Below, piece after piece: positions 24,913-33,755 of a DNA stretch of 64,000 bases (position 1 is its first letter; every line of letters begins with the position of its first letter). Made by a program: the position numbers and the translations under genes. The DNA is taken from positions 1 to 64,000 of the forward strand of contig NZ_KQ034007.1 of NCBI RefSeq assembly GCF_000970755.1, read 5' to 3'. Under the pieces are notes generated by a model, which did not search any database, was not told the origin of the DNA, and worked only from the letters and a program-made list of their open reading frames with translations. This stretch comes from Lactobacillus kimbladii. GTDB lineage: Bacteria; Bacillota; Bacilli; Lactobacillales; Lactobacillaceae.

Positions 24913-25794
24913 TTACTTTGATTTTTTTTGATAGTTAAAACGCCAGCCAGCAATATCCCAAGGGGTAAAAGCCGAATCTAACTTACGCTGGTAAGCCTTT
25001 TCATAGGCTGCTACTTTTTGCTGGTAATCGCGCTTCATCATCTGCTTAGAATTTTTATTGGCATTCAGTTTAACATCAGGGAAAATAGGTGGCAAAACGT
25101 GAACTACATATTTAGTTTGGTAAAAATTAGGGTGGTCTTTCTCTAATTTGTCAATTGTTTGAATTTCAATAAAAGTTGAAATAACCGGCACATTTTGTTT
25201 GGCAGCAAAATAATACGCCCCTCGCTTCAATTCCCGTGGTTTGCGGTAATTCCACCACATTTCTTGTTCGGGATAAATTAGGACCCAACTGTTTTGTTCG
25301 AGCGCATCATGTAGGTGACGCGGAAATTCGTTACCGATATAGCTGGGAGTTTCTATTAAAGGAATTGTGCCTACGTAGTTCATTAGGTAGCATAATATTC
25401 CGGGCAATTTTAAGTTGGTATCTTCAATAGCAATAGTTAAAGAATGGTGGGTTTTATTTGCTAAATGCTTAATGGGTAAAGAGTCAATTTGGTTAAAATG
25501 ATTGGCGGTAATAATCGCTCCGCCTTGTGGCAAATTAGCTAAATTTTCCAGACCGGTAAATGTCGTGGACGATGTAAGAACGTGCATCAAAGAATTGAAA
25601 AGCAAGTGGCCAATCCGATTATTAACTTTTCCCTTAAAAGTTTTTTGCTCTCGCCAAAAAGCATTGACTAATTCTTTGCTTTCCTTTATAGAAAGAACAG
25701 GGTCACCAACTTCGACTTTAGCATCCCATTTGCCACTATTGACCGCTTCTTTAATATTTTGAATTACTTGTTCACGATTGTCGCCTATAATCAT
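24913..25794 (-). CDS. PlsC-type lysophospholipid/1-acylglycerol acyltransferase
   Basis: The 293-residue protein carries acyltransferase motif I in TANHFNQIDSLPI (the HX4D core), the middle motif ETPSYIGNEFPR, and YPEQEMWWNYRKPR as the PEGT-like motif III. It would acylate a glycerolipid or glycolipid at the inner membrane face. It overlaps the upstream GT8 gene by 4 bp on the same strand. It is the last gene of an operon of acyltransferase, GT8, GT8, acyltransferase, which points to membrane glycolipid or envelope polymer assembly. Confidence 0.85.
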   Translation of the reverse strand: MIIGDNREQVIQNIKEAVNSGKWDAKVEVGDPVLSIKESKELVNAFWREQKTFKGKVNNRIGHLLFNSLMHVLTSSTTFTGLENLANLPQGGAIITANHFNQIDSLPIKHLANKTHHSLTIAIEDTNLKLPGILCYLMNYVGTIPLIETPSYIGNEFPRHLHDALEQNSWVLIYPEQEMWWNYRKPRELKRGAYYFAAKQNVPVISTFIEIQTIDKLEKDHPNFYQTKYVVHVLPPIFPDVKLNANKNSKQMMKRDYQQKVAAYEKAYQRKLDSAFTPWDIAGWRFNYQKKSK

Positions 25795-26738
25795 AAACTG
25801 ACAGGTCCTTGCTTTTTCACATTAGCCCAATTATATGGGTCATTAATAGTTTTATCTTCTTTAGCCAGCATGTGATCTAATTTATGCCGGTCTTCATCAC
25901 GTTGCTTATCAGTGTAAGTATTTAGTTCAGTCAACAGATCATTATAAAACTTAGTTTCTTTTGCACTCTTCCAGAAATATTCTTCATATTGAACGTTTTT
26001 AAAATGCCATGGTTTAAAGAAAAGATTGTAATGAATCAAGCTGGGATTAGTTAAAGGCTCTGTATTATCATTTGGCATGGCATCCCATTTGGGATCTAAA
26101 TGTAAAATTCTCTTATCGCCAATTTCGTTTAAATAATCTTGATCAGGGGCAATACAGTCAAAATGATATTTGCTGAGTAAACGCATGAAATGGTCAATGA
26201 AATTTTCATCGCGAAAGGCTTTGCAGTTTAAAACCAGCATCCCAGAATTAATGTACTTTTTAGGATCAAGAACTAATACATCCTCAATATAGGCAACCAT
26301 TTTTGTCACAAATTGAATGGAGGAATCAGTACAAGCTGCAAAGAGATGTTTGCCAAGTTCTGTATCATACAATTTACCAATATCATCATTTACGATTGTG
26401 TCACTGTCGATATAAATTGCCTTATCATATTGGGGAAACAGATCGGGAATAAATAAGCGGTAAAAAATGGACATTGTAAAGAAATCAGCTCGTAAATAGT
26501 TTTCAGTACGATTTTGAATTGGTGCAACTATTTCATCGTTAATCTTAAAGAATTTAACATGAACATTAGAAGAACCTATTTCTTGTAGGTCCTGTTTGTG
26601 CTGCGCTGATAAATCCTGACTTAAAAAATAAACTGTATAATCTTTATCATCAGCAGCATTTTTTACTAAAGAGTTCAGCGAAACTGCTGCGTATTTTGTA
26701 AAATCATCACTAATTGCATAAAAAACTGGAATTGTCAT
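25791..26738 (-). CDS. Glycosyltransferase family 8
   Basis: A GT-A fold retaining glycosyltransferase of 315 residues. It begins MTIPVFYAISDDFTKYAAVSLNS, has the metal-binding DXD as YIDSDTIV near residue 100, and carries the C-terminal HYNLFFKPWHF that matches the GT8 HxGxxKPW element. The ATG at 26738 follows GGAGAA; the longer frame to 26759 is not supported. It overlaps the following acyltransferase gene by 4 bp. Donor is probably a UDP-hexose; the acceptor is likely a lipid or teichoic-acid-like carrier. It is paralogous to the gene upstream. Confidence 0.87.
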   Translation of the reverse strand: MTIPVFYAISDDFTKYAAVSLNSLVKNAADDKDYTVYFLSQDLSAQHKQDLQEIGSSNVHVKFFKINDEIVAPIQNRTENYLRADFFTMSIFYRLFIPDLFPQYDKAIYIDSDTIVNDDIGKLYDTELGKHLFAACTDSSIQFVTKMVAYIEDVLVLDPKKYINSGMLVLNCKAFRDENFIDHFMRLLSKYHFDCIAPDQDYLNEIGDKRILHLDPKWDAMPNDNTEPLTNPSLIHYNLFFKPWHFKNVQYEEYFWKSAKETKFYNDLLTELNTYTDKQRDEDRHKLDHMLAKEDKTINDPYNWANVKKQGPVSL

Positions 26739-26758
26739 ATATTTATTTTCTCCAAACA

Positions 26759-27598
26759 TTATTTTTGTACTAAATTGCTTTTCACATTGAGATAGTAATT
26801 CAGAATGTCGTCATATTCGTGCAATTTTAGTACGTTATGTACTCGCTTAACATCCCACGGCTTAACTGTCAGGGTATGAAACACAGGCCAAAAACGGAAA
26901 CTGGTAGTAAAATGCTGAATTACAGTGTCCGACTGTAATTTATACTGTTCATTATAACGACGCGGGGCAATTTTCTTATTTCTGGCATAACGGTTAATTG
27001 CAGTTTGATCAGGCATTAATACCGTTCTGGTCTGCAGAAGGTGCCTGATTCTGGCAAATAATTTTGTTTTTCTAATTTCTGGGAGATTGAGTAGCAAGAC
27101 ACCGGAATTAACATAGTCAAAAACTTTGTGTTCATGAAAATTGTGAAAAAAGAACCTTCCCCAATAATCTAGGACACCCGCAAACTCAAAACCGGATAAA
27201 TCTTGTTGGTAAAAATTGACCAGGCTGCGCCTGACTATTACATCAGCGTCGAGGTACAGTATTTTATTTGGCAACTGTGGTATTTCGTCAGCGAAGAGCC
27301 TAAGCATAGCATAAGGAGTAAAATGGGTACTCATGTTAGCTATTAACGGCTCTCTGACAAACAGGCCGGTGCAATCCATTAATTTTAACGTATTGTACGG
27401 ATTTTGTTTTACCAAAAGTTCTTTTAAATAGTCCGCTGCATGTTTGCTGAAAGGCTTAAATTTCTTGTGATAGCTTTGAGTGTACATTGTTAGGATGTAG
27501 ATATGGAGTTCCTTTGCACTGCTATTTTTTATTAATGAAAGTGTAGCGATAAGAATGCCATCTTCGGCGTTATGATCGCCACAAAAAAGAATATTCAT
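26759..27598 (-). CDS. Glycosyltransferase family 8 paralogue
   Basis: This 279-residue GT8 relative has ILFCGDHNAEDGILIATLSLIKN at the N-terminus, the DXD as YLDADVIV near residue 118, NSGVLLLN, and TVKPWDV near the end. It is more diverged than the downstream copy. GAGTTCTCAATGAA-type spacing places its start close to the end of the upstream acyltransferase. It belongs to the four-gene lipid/glycan operon. Substrates cannot be read. Confidence 0.82.
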   Translation of the reverse strand: MNILFCGDHNAEDGILIATLSLIKNSSAKELHIYILTMYTQSYHKKFKPFSKHAADYLKELLVKQNPYNTLKLMDCTGLFVREPLIANMSTHFTPYAMLRLFADEIPQLPNKILYLDADVIVRRSLVNFYQQDLSGFEFAGVLDYWGRFFFHNFHEHKVFDYVNSGVLLLNLPEIRKTKLFARIRHLLQTRTVLMPDQTAINRYARNKKIAPRRYNEQYKLQSDTVIQHFTTSFRFWPVFHTLTVKPWDVKRVHNVLKLHEYDDILNYYLNVKSNLVQK

Positions 27599-27608
27599 TG
27601 AGAACTCC

Positions 27609-28373
27609 TTAATTTATTTTTTGATAAATGCAATATTCGAAATTACTTGTTAAGGCACGTTTTTGCATTGTCTGATAAACCTGCTTATGCAGCTTTTCTT
27701 GCGCCTGCTTTTTAGTGAGACGTTTATCTGGATAGAAGGGTCCATCGATGTAGACGGTTATCTGCGGTTTCTTACCCCACTTGGGCTTAGAATAAGTTGT
27801 AGTCATAGTAAAGCTGGCAGAGTCAAGTGCAACAGGGAAATGCATGCTGTCTACGGGAAAAGGCCTGATTTTAGTGTAATACGGCCAAACATGAGATTCA
27901 GGATAAATGACGACCACCTTTTTGGCTTTAATAACAGCAGTGATAGCTTTAATCAATTTGGCAGATTGTTCTATGTTTTGACCAACAGGAAGTCCAAAAT
28001 ATGGTAAAACTAGTTTTCCTAAAATAGGTATGCCCCAATTTGATTGTGCTGCAATAGCATAGTAACTTTTTGCAGGAATAATGCTGAGTGGCAGAACCAC
28101 ATCGCCAAAAGTTTGGGTATGGTTACCGTAGATAAAAAATCCTTGATCATTTATAGCCCGCAAATTTTCTTTGCCAATTATTCGTACTCTCAGAATCAAA
28201 TTAATATAGACCATACTAATTAAATGTCCTAAAGGACGTACAATTTTAGACCAGATTTTCTTACCTAATGATTTCGGAAAAACAGCATAACTATTTGGTA
28301 AATGATAATCTTGGTTCAGGCTAACTACCAGATCATCTGTTAAATGATGATAGAAGAATTTTCGCTTGCCCAT
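27609..28373 (-). CDS. PlsC-type acyltransferase
   Basis: The 254-residue protein carries GNHTQTFGDVVLP as acyltransferase motif I (one residue longer between His and Asp than the classical HX4D) and YPESHVWPY as the PEGT-like motif. The segment IVRPLGHLISMVYINLILRVRI is a plausible membrane-associated helix. It is the first gene of the acyltransferase-GT8-GT8-acyltransferase operon. The longer motif I spacing suggests an acceptor other than lysophosphatidate. Alternatively it is a relative of lipid A-type or glycolipid acyltransferases. Confidence 0.78.
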   Translation of the reverse strand: MGKRKFFYHHLTDDLVVSLNQDYHLPNSYAVFPKSLGKKIWSKIVRPLGHLISMVYINLILRVRIIGKENLRAINDQGFFIYGNHTQTFGDVVLPLSIIPAKSYYAIAAQSNWGIPILGKLVLPYFGLPVGQNIEQSAKLIKAITAVIKAKKVVVIYPESHVWPYYTKIRPFPVDSMHFPVALDSASFTMTTTYSKPKWGKKPQITVYIDGPFYPDKRLTKKQAQEKLHKQVYQTMQKRALTSNFEYCIYQKIN

Positions 28374-28535
28374 CTAACCCTTCTTTCAATAAAGTCAATA
28401 AGTAATTTTATCATGAATTGCTTAAGATTAAAAAGGTTGCTAAAAAGCTTGATAAAATAGTATAAACTGCCATTTAATCTATCAACATATATAGAAATAA
28501 AAAATGATTTTTTGTAATTTTAAGTAATTATATAT

Positions 28536-28566
28536 AAAAAGAGCACACTAATCAAAGTGTACTCTA
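28536..28566 (-). terminator. Terminator of the mannose-family PTS operon
   Basis: On the minus strand AGAGTACACT pairs with AGTGTGCTCT and is followed by TTTTTATA. It lies 36 bp past the IID stop. Confidence 0.85.
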
Positions 28567-28602
28567 TTATCTGCCAAAAAGCAGAGTAAAAATGAACTTT
28601 TA

Positions 28603-29439
28603 TTAAAATAACCCAATCAAACAGCCGATAGTTACAATCACAACCATGATGATAATTACTTTAGTAGCTGTCATTTGTTTACTAGAAACAAGCCACCAGC
28701 CTAAAATAACCATTGCTAGTGGTAAAAGTCCTGGAAAGATACCGTCTAGGACTGTTTGTAAAGGTTGCGATTTGCCTCCCAAAGGAATTTTAGCCACAGT
28801 TTTGAGAACAATTGTATTTGCAGCTAAAGCTCCTACGACCATTACGCCTAAGATGTTAAACGCATCAGTAATTCTCTTGGAATTTTCGCCCACAATAGTG
28901 TCGATTGCACCAACACCCAATTTATAACCGCTGTGAAAGGCAATATAGGAAATTGTGGGTCCGATTATGCCATAAGCAATAATGTAAAATAAAGGTCCGA
29001 CGGGACTGCCGCCTTTAGCCAAGCTCATTGCAATTGATAACAAAATAGGAACGATAATGCCTTGAATAATTGAATCACCAATACCGGCCAAAGGACCCAT
29101 TAAAGTAGCTTTAATGTTAACGGGCATTTCTTCTGAAACATCGTTGCCCAAAGCAATTTGCTCTTCCAAAGAAGCAACAATCCCATTAATAATTTGACCT
29201 GTTTGCGGTTCGGTATTGTAAAACATGGAATGACGCTCAAGCAAGCGTCTCTTTTTCTCAGGATCATTTTTATAATATTTGCGCGCAAATGGTAAATAAG
29301 AATATGCCCAAGCGTGTCCCTGCAACTTTTCATAACTCATCGAACTGAGGTGTGTAAAACCCCACCTATACCATATTTGATTAAGTTCATGTTTTGTTAG
29401 TAGCTTTTGTGGTTCAGTATTATTTTCTTTTGTAGCCAT
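28603..29439 (-). CDS. PTS mannose/fructose/sorbose-family IID component
   Basis: This 278-residue IID membrane protein has LTKHELNQIWYRWGFTHLSSMSYEKLQG at the N-terminus, YNTEPQTGQIINGI and LMGPLAGIGDSIIQG, all hallmarks of ManZ-type subunits. C-terminal hydrophobic segments follow. The ATG at 29439 lies eight bases after GAGAGG, better than the GTG nine bases upstream. With the IIC subunit it forms the sugar channel. It is the last gene of the four-gene IIA-IIB-IIC-IID operon. Confidence 0.9.
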   Translation of the reverse strand: MATKENNTEPQKLLTKHELNQIWYRWGFTHLSSMSYEKLQGHAWAYSYLPFARKYYKNDPEKKRRLLERHSMFYNTEPQTGQIINGIVASLEEQIALGNDVSEEMPVNIKATLMGPLAGIGDSIIQGIIVPILLSIAMSLAKGGSPVGPLFYIIAYGIIGPTISYIAFHSGYKLGVGAIDTIVGENSKRITDAFNILGVMVVGALAANTIVLKTVAKIPLGGKSQPLQTVLDGIFPGLLPLAMVILGWWLVSSKQMTATKVIIIMVVIVTIGCLIGLF

Positions 29440-29454
29440 TTTTAACACCTCTCT

Positions 29455-30300
29455 TTAAAATAAGTCTTCATCTTCATATTCGTCATCATTATCAACCGCC
29501 TGTTCTGCATTATTTGCAGAGCTAGTAGCAGTAGGAGTAGTGCTTTTACCAGTTGACATGTAATACAAATATGCGACTAAAGCAGAAATAAAGACAATTG
29601 CAATCATGCTTAATTTGGCAAAAGCAAGTAAAACAAAGCCAACAAAGAAGAAAATAAAGTGTGATTTGTTTTTGATCACTATGCTCATTAACATGGCAAT
29701 ACCCAAGGCTGGCAAAACGCCGCCCAAAACCTGAATAATGTGGGTTACAATAGCAGGAATGCTGTCGATTAGCCAATTGACTAAACCTTTACCATAGTAA
29801 ATTGCCAGAAAAACTGGTACAGCACGTAAAAGGAAGGTAGTGATTTGCGGATAAACTAAATGGTTCAGGACAATACCACGGTCATCATTATTATGAGCGG
29901 CGTTTTCGGCACGGGTATTCCAGAAAGAGTAAAGGGCCATTCTGCCGTTATAGAAAATTAAGCCAAATGTCTGACCAATGAGAATAGATAAGGTAACAGC
30001 GATTGCAGGATTTTTAGTGGTCGCCATGGCTAAGCCAATTCCGCCATAAGCTGCATAAGTAATTTCACTGTTAGTAGCACCTCCAGTTGACAGGTTGGCG
30101 ATGAAAACCGCTTGGACAGCTAAGCCACATAAAATACCATTTTTAATGTCACCAAAGGCCAGGCCGACCAGTAGACCGGCTACTAAAGGTCTACCAACAA
30201 TGTAGAATCCCCCAGACATACCAAATAGCCAAGGGGTTTCAATCGCTCCCAGGTAACAGAAAATTCCTGTTAAAAGTGCGGGAAAAAATAAATTATTCAT
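29455..30300 (-). CDS. PTS mannose/fructose/sorbose-family IIC component
   Basis: This 281-residue multi-pass protein begins MNNLFFPALLTGIFCYLGAIE. GRPLVAGLLVGLAFGDIKNGILCGLAVQAVFI is the conserved ManY-type segment. The tail is acidic and low complexity (DNDDEYEDEDLF). The start at 30300 follows GGAGGC; the frame extends five codons further upstream without a ribosome site. It forms the membrane sugar channel with IID. Confidence 0.9.
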   Translation of the reverse strand: MNNLFFPALLTGIFCYLGAIETPWLFGMSGGFYIVGRPLVAGLLVGLAFGDIKNGILCGLAVQAVFIANLSTGGATNSEITYAAYGGIGLAMATTKNPAIAVTLSILIGQTFGLIFYNGRMALYSFWNTRAENAAHNNDDRGIVLNHLVYPQITTFLLRAVPVFLAIYYGKGLVNWLIDSIPAIVTHIIQVLGGVLPALGIAMLMSIVIKNKSHFIFFFVGFVLLAFAKLSMIAIVFISALVAYLYYMSTGKSTTPTATSSANNAEQAVDNDDEYEDEDLF

Positions 30301-30318
30301 TTTTATTGCCTCCAAAAA

Positions 30319-30813
30319 TTAGGACATAGAATCATATTTCTTTTTCATGGTTGACCAAGGCTTAATTTCATCATCAGGTAATAGCTGAAATTGAATATCA
30401 ATGCCATGTTTAGCAATATCTTCAAAAGCGTTATAGTCATCCTGATCAATGGCTACAGTCCGTCCGAGCACCTTAGTTCCTGGACGGGTATTCATCGGAC
30501 CAACATTTAATACTTTGCCAAAATCAATTCCCATGTCTGCCATTTGGGCAAAAGTCTTGGGAGAGTCACTGATTAAGAAGAATTTCTTCTTAGACTCAAT
30601 TCCTTTTTTAATTTTGTCGCCAGCTTCAGCAACCGTATAAATACCAACTTTTAAATCGTTAGCAGCAGCTTTTAAGACCTTGCGGCGTAACTTGTCATGG
30701 GCAATATTATCACCGACAACTAAAATGCCGTCCACAGGACGTGCTTTTGTCCAACGGGTCATAGTTTGGCCGTGGATTACCCGATCATCAATTCTTACTA
30801 CTGAAATACTCAT
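30319..30813 (-). CDS. PTS mannose/fructose/sorbose-family IIB component
   Basis: This 164-residue cytosolic IIB domain has its active-site His14 in VRIDDRVIHGQTMTRW, the standard ManX-type phosphorylation site. IDFQLLPDDEIKPW closes the domain. It passes phosphate from IIA to the incoming sugar. AAAGGTGT precedes the start. The IIB subtype determines the sugar in part, but I cannot assign it. Confidence 0.9.
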   Translation of the reverse strand: MSISVVRIDDRVIHGQTMTRWTKARPVDGILVVGDNIAHDKLRRKVLKAAANDLKVGIYTVAEAGDKIKKGIESKKKFFLISDSPKTFAQMADMGIDFGKVLNVGPMNTRPGTKVLGRTVAIDQDDYNAFEDIAKHGIDIQFQLLPDDEIKPWSTMKKKYDSMS

Positions 30814-30836
30814 TATTAATACACCTTTCTTATTTT

Positions 30837-31250
30837 TTAAAATTCAATATCGTCATCATCATCTTGCTGGTCTTGAGCAACTTCAATACCATTGGTTCCT
30901 GCCTGTAGAACTGTCTGTACGGCTTCATCAAGCGTTGTATTGTCAGATAACTGAGGGACAAGTTCTAAAAGCATTGGTAGGTTCAGACCACTGACTACCC
31001 GGGTTTTTTCTGTATGAGCCAAGTAGTACTTATAAGACTCATTGTATGGAGTTCCACCTTTTAAATCTGCCAGAATTAAGACTGGTTCTGTCTCACCGTC
31101 AAGCAGCTCTTGTAGACGGTCGCAATATGAACCAATTCCTTTTTCATCTAATTCAAGTGTCATGATATGGTCTGATTTGCCGGCAATAAATTCAAAGCCA
31201 GAAGCGATGCCTTGTGCTAAATGTCCGTGTGAAGTTAATAATATTTTCAC
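30837..31250 (-). CDS. PTS mannose/fructose/sorbose-family IIA component
   Basis: This 137-residue IIA domain starts MKILLTSHGHLAQGIASG with the phosphorylatable His in TSHGHL, followed by LADLKGGTPYNES. The C-terminus is acidic (QDQQDDDDDIEF). The GTG at 31250 lies eight bases after AAAGGAG; the frame can be read three codons further upstream into that site. It is the first gene of the PTS operon, divergent from deoC, with a candidate operator between the promoter and ribosome site. Confidence 0.9.
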   Translation of the reverse strand: MKILLTSHGHLAQGIASGFEFIAGKSDHIMTLELDEKGIGSYCDRLQELLDGETEPVLILADLKGGTPYNESYKYYLAHTEKTRVVSGLNLPMLLELVPQLSDNTTLDEAVQTVLQAGTNGIEVAQDQQDDDDDIEF

Positions 31251-31265
31251 TAAAATCACTCCTTT

Positions 31266-31275
31266 TGTAAATACA
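31266..31275. promoter_or_regulatory. Palindromic operator candidate before the PTS operon
   Basis: TGTAAATACA lies directly before the IIA ribosome site. The same ten bases recur at 31386-31395 before deoC. Seen from each gene, the block reads TATGTA-WWW-TACAAAA then AGGAG, which makes the two sites equivalent. A GntR protein encoded two genes away is the likely ligand. Confidence 0.5.
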
Positions 31276-31349
31276 TATTAATTTACAACACAATTATATG
31301 TAATCGCTTTATATAAGTCAAACACTATTTTTAAATAAAAAGTAAGCGG

Positions 31350-31378
31350 TTGACATTATAACTTTCTGTGGTTAAAAT
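31350..31378 (+). promoter_or_regulatory. Sigma-A promoter of deoC
   Basis: TTGACA, a 17-base spacer and TAAAAT form a near-consensus promoter. The bases just before it (GTAAGCGG) resemble half of a cre site. The candidate operator at 31386 lies just downstream, where a repressor would block the polymerase. Confidence 0.75.
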
Positions 31379-31385
31379 CAGTTTA

Positions 31386-31395
31386 TGTAAATACA
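31386..31395. promoter_or_regulatory. Palindromic operator candidate before deoC
   Basis: TGTAAATACA repeats the sequence found at 31266 and sits eight bases past the deoC -10 box, right before the ribosome site AAAAAGGAG. Confidence 0.5.
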
Positions 31396-31410
31396 AAAAG
31401 GAGAATAACA

Positions 31411-32118
31411 ATGAAATATACAATAGATGACTTTGCACGACTAATTGATCATACTAACTTACATGCGGATGCGACTGAAGAAGACATGAAAAAGCTTTGT
31501 GATGAAGCTAAAAAATATCATTTTAAGATGGTAGCAATTAATGAGGTTCAATCTGAATTTTGTGCCCAGCAACTAAAGGGGACAGATATTGATACAGGAG
31601 CTGCAATTAGTTTTCCTTTGGGACAAACTACAATAACTTGTAAATTGGCAGAAACTAAAGATGCGTTACAAAACGGTGCCAATGAAATCGATTATGTTGT
31701 TAATTTAACGCAAGTGCGGGTTCATAATTGGTCTTATATTGAAGATGAAATGACTCAAATGGTTAAACTTTGCCATGATCACGATGTGCCATGTAAGGTC
31801 ATTTTTGAAACCTGCTACTTGACTAAAGCTGAAATTAAACAGCTGGCCTTGATTGCTAAAAAGGTGAAACCAGATTTTGTCAAAACTTCAACTGGCTTTG
31901 GCACCGCTGGCGCAAAAGTAGAAGATGTAAAACTGATGAAAGAAAATGTTGGTTCGAATGTTAAAGTCAAAGCTGCAGGTGGAATTCGCAATACCGATGA
32001 TTTTTTAGCAATGATTGCAGCCGGAGCAGAACGGATAGGCACGAGCTCGGGCGTAAAGATTATTGAAACTCTTAAACAGCGGTTTGAAAAAGACGGCATT
32101 AACTCAATTGAAATTTAA
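31411..32118 (+). CDS. deoC: Deoxyribose-phosphate aldolase
   Basis: The 235 residues show the DERA TIM barrel: [12 protein letters not shown] at the N-terminus, Asp94 in NEIDYVVN, Schiff-base Lys158 in VKTSTGFG, and the second lysine in [10 protein letters not shown]. It splits 2-deoxyribose-5-phosphate (or a similar sugar phosphate) into glyceraldehyde-3-phosphate and acetaldehyde. It is divergent from a mannose-family PTS and upstream of a GntR regulator, with no nucleoside genes near. It may therefore act on the sugar phosphate delivered by that PTS. Confidence 0.93.
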   Translation: MKYTIDDFARLIDHTNLHADATEEDMKKLCDEAKKYHFKMVAINEVQSEFCAQQLKGTDIDTGAAISFPLGQTTITCKLAETKDALQNGANEIDYVVNLTQVRVHNWSYIEDEMTQMVKLCHDHDVPCKVIFETCYLTKAEIKQLALIAKKVKPDFVKTSTGFGTAGAKVEDVKLMKENVGSNVKVKAAGGIRNTDDFLAMIAAGAERIGTSSGVKIIETLKQRFEKDGINSIEI

Positions 32119-32144
32119 GTGTGAATAAAAAAATAGTGTTAAAA

Positions 32145-32189
32145 AAACCAGTGTAAATAAGGGCTATTTAGCTCTTTACACCGGTTTTT
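32145..32189 (+). terminator. Intrinsic terminator after deoC
   Basis: ACCAGTGTAAA and TTTACACCGGT pair around a loop and are followed by TTTTTGG. Confidence 0.8.
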
Positions 32190-32247
32190 GGCATGGTATA
32201 GTATTCTTATAATGGTATAATTAACAAGATGAAAGTGGTGGAACTAA

Positions 32248-32967
32248 TTGGTAAAAAAAGAACTCCCTAAATATCAAGTAATTGCCAACGATCTTTTGAA
32301 TAAAATTCAAACTGGCATTTATGCGCAAAATACAATTATTCCTCCAGAAACTGAATTAGCGGATAAATATCAGGTAAGTCGACCAACAATGAGGCAAGCG
32401 ATCTCATTGCTGGTCAATCAAGGTTATTTAGAGCGGCGTCGTAAAAGGGGCACCCTGGTTAAAAAAGTTAAAATCGAGCAGGAATTTACCCATTTGATTG
32501 AAAGCTATAGCGCAGAAATGAGTGCCAAAGGCATCTACCCTAAAACCAATCTGCTTTATTTTGATGAAGAAAAAGCTACACCCGAAGTATGCAAAAATTT
32601 ACAGCTGCCTGAGAAAGCACCAGTTTTTAAATTAGTGCGGCTGCGCTATGCTAATGATCAACCGATTGTTTTAGTTACAACTTATGTGCCTAAACAGAGG
32701 ATACCTGAGTTGATTAATTATAATTTTGCCCAAGATTCTTTATACAGCACACTTGAAAAATACCATTTAAAAGTCACCCGGGTAATTAGAAAATTGGAAG
32801 TAATGGAAGCTGAGGAAACTACCGCCAACTTATTAAATATTGCAGTCCATAAGCCGATTTTTTACTTTCACACTCAAGGACTGACAAGGGATGAGCAGCC
32901 CATTGAGTACTCAATCGCTAAATACCGCGGAGACATTAATTCATTTATAATAGATGTCCAGCGTTAA
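32248..32967 (+). CDS. GntR-family regulator, HutC subfamily
   Basis: This 239-residue regulator has an N-terminal winged HTH (LPKYQVIANDLLNKIQTG, then VSRPTMRQAISLLVNQGYLERRRKRGT) and a C-terminal UbiC transcription-regulator-associated (UTRA) effector domain from about residue 85. The start is a TTG at 32248 after GTGGTGG. It follows deoC with its own upstream region, where ATGGTATA is repeated at 32193 and 32212. It most likely represses the PTS operon and deoC and is released by a sugar phosphate. Confidence 0.9.
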   Translation: MVKKELPKYQVIANDLLNKIQTGIYAQNTIIPPETELADKYQVSRPTMRQAISLLVNQGYLERRRKRGTLVKKVKIEQEFTHLIESYSAEMSAKGIYPKTNLLYFDEEKATPEVCKNLQLPEKAPVFKLVRLRYANDQPIVLVTTYVPKQRIPELINYNFAQDSLYSTLEKYHLKVTRVIRKLEVMEAEETTANLLNIAVHKPIFYFHTQGLTRDEQPIEYSIAKYRGDINSFIIDVQR

Positions 32968-32978
32968 TTTGATATATA

Positions 32979-33024
32979 AAAAGACTTACTTTGCCTGTGC
33001 AAGTCGAAGTAAGTCTTCTTTTAT
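32979..33024. terminator. Bidirectional terminator between converging genes
   Basis: AAGACTTACTT pairs with AAGTAAGTCTT. A-rich sequence lies before it and TCTTTTATT after it. It separates the GntR gene from the DUF4097-like gene. Confidence 0.82.
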
Positions 33025-33755
33025 TGAATTTTGATTGAGCCAACCGAGCTGATAGCAGTTAATTGATTGGCACTACCTTCATGCTTGTAAAAATGCTTGC
33101 CCATTCTACTGCCGTGAAAGTAGATCGAGCCTAAAGTGGCGAATAAATCGTAATCTGTCTTATGCTCTTCATCATCTATCATTTTTAGTGAACCAGCGGC
33201 TAGTTTAAAGTGGTTTTTCCCTTGCAAGCTTGTGACCCTGATAGTTCCGGCAGCCAAATTTGCGTGAGAATTCATCTTACAGTGATTGATGGATAAACTG
33301 CCAGCGTCTAGCACCATTTCGGCTTTATTTTGGATCGTGACGTCCTGTAATTTTAAGGAACCGGCATTTGCTCTGACTTCAAGTTGCTGCATGTTAAGTC
33401 CAGCTAGATCAATGCTGCCAGCAAAATTATTTAGCTGGACTTCATTCAGTTCTGCAGCTTGCGGTACTGTAATTGTTATTTTAGGTTTAATTCTGCTAAT
33501 ATAAACTTTTTTGTGAAAATGAGGCTTTCGTTCACGAATAAAAAGGGTTTGCTCTGCCACACGAATTTTTATTCGATTAGGATTAATGTCATGAGTTGAT
33601 ATATGAAAACCAGCGCCCACTTGAATAGTGACACTAGCGGTGGCTATTTCGGCATCTATGTTAATAAAATTTTCTAAATCAATTTCTTGCGATTCTACTT
33701 TTTCATCATGAGCTTCAAATTCTTTGTCGAAGTCTCCGTCAATATATATTTTCAT
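33021..33755 (-). CDS. DUF4097-like beta-helical protein
   Basis: This 244-residue protein is made of short beta-strand repeats (LKLQDVTIQN, SLSINHCKMN, GTIRVTSLQG, GSLKMIDDEEH), as in the putative-adhesin DUF4097 family. It has no signal peptide or membrane segment, unlike the two proteins downstream. It is separated from them by a terminator and has its own upstream region. Its relation to the PadR-controlled operon suggests a cell-envelope sensing or protective role. Function is unknown. Confidence 0.75.
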   Translation of the reverse strand: MKIYIDGDFDKEFEAHDEKVESQEIDLENFINIDAEIATASVTIQVGAGFHISTHDINPNRIKIRVAEQTLFIRERKPHFHKKVYISRIKPKITITVPQAAELNEVQLNNFAGSIDLAGLNMQQLEVRANAGSLKLQDVTIQNKAEMVLDAGSLSINHCKMNSHANLAAGTIRVTSLQGKNHFKLAAGSLKMIDDEEHKTDYDLFATLGSIYFHGSRMGKHFYKHEGSANQLTAISSVGSIKIQ

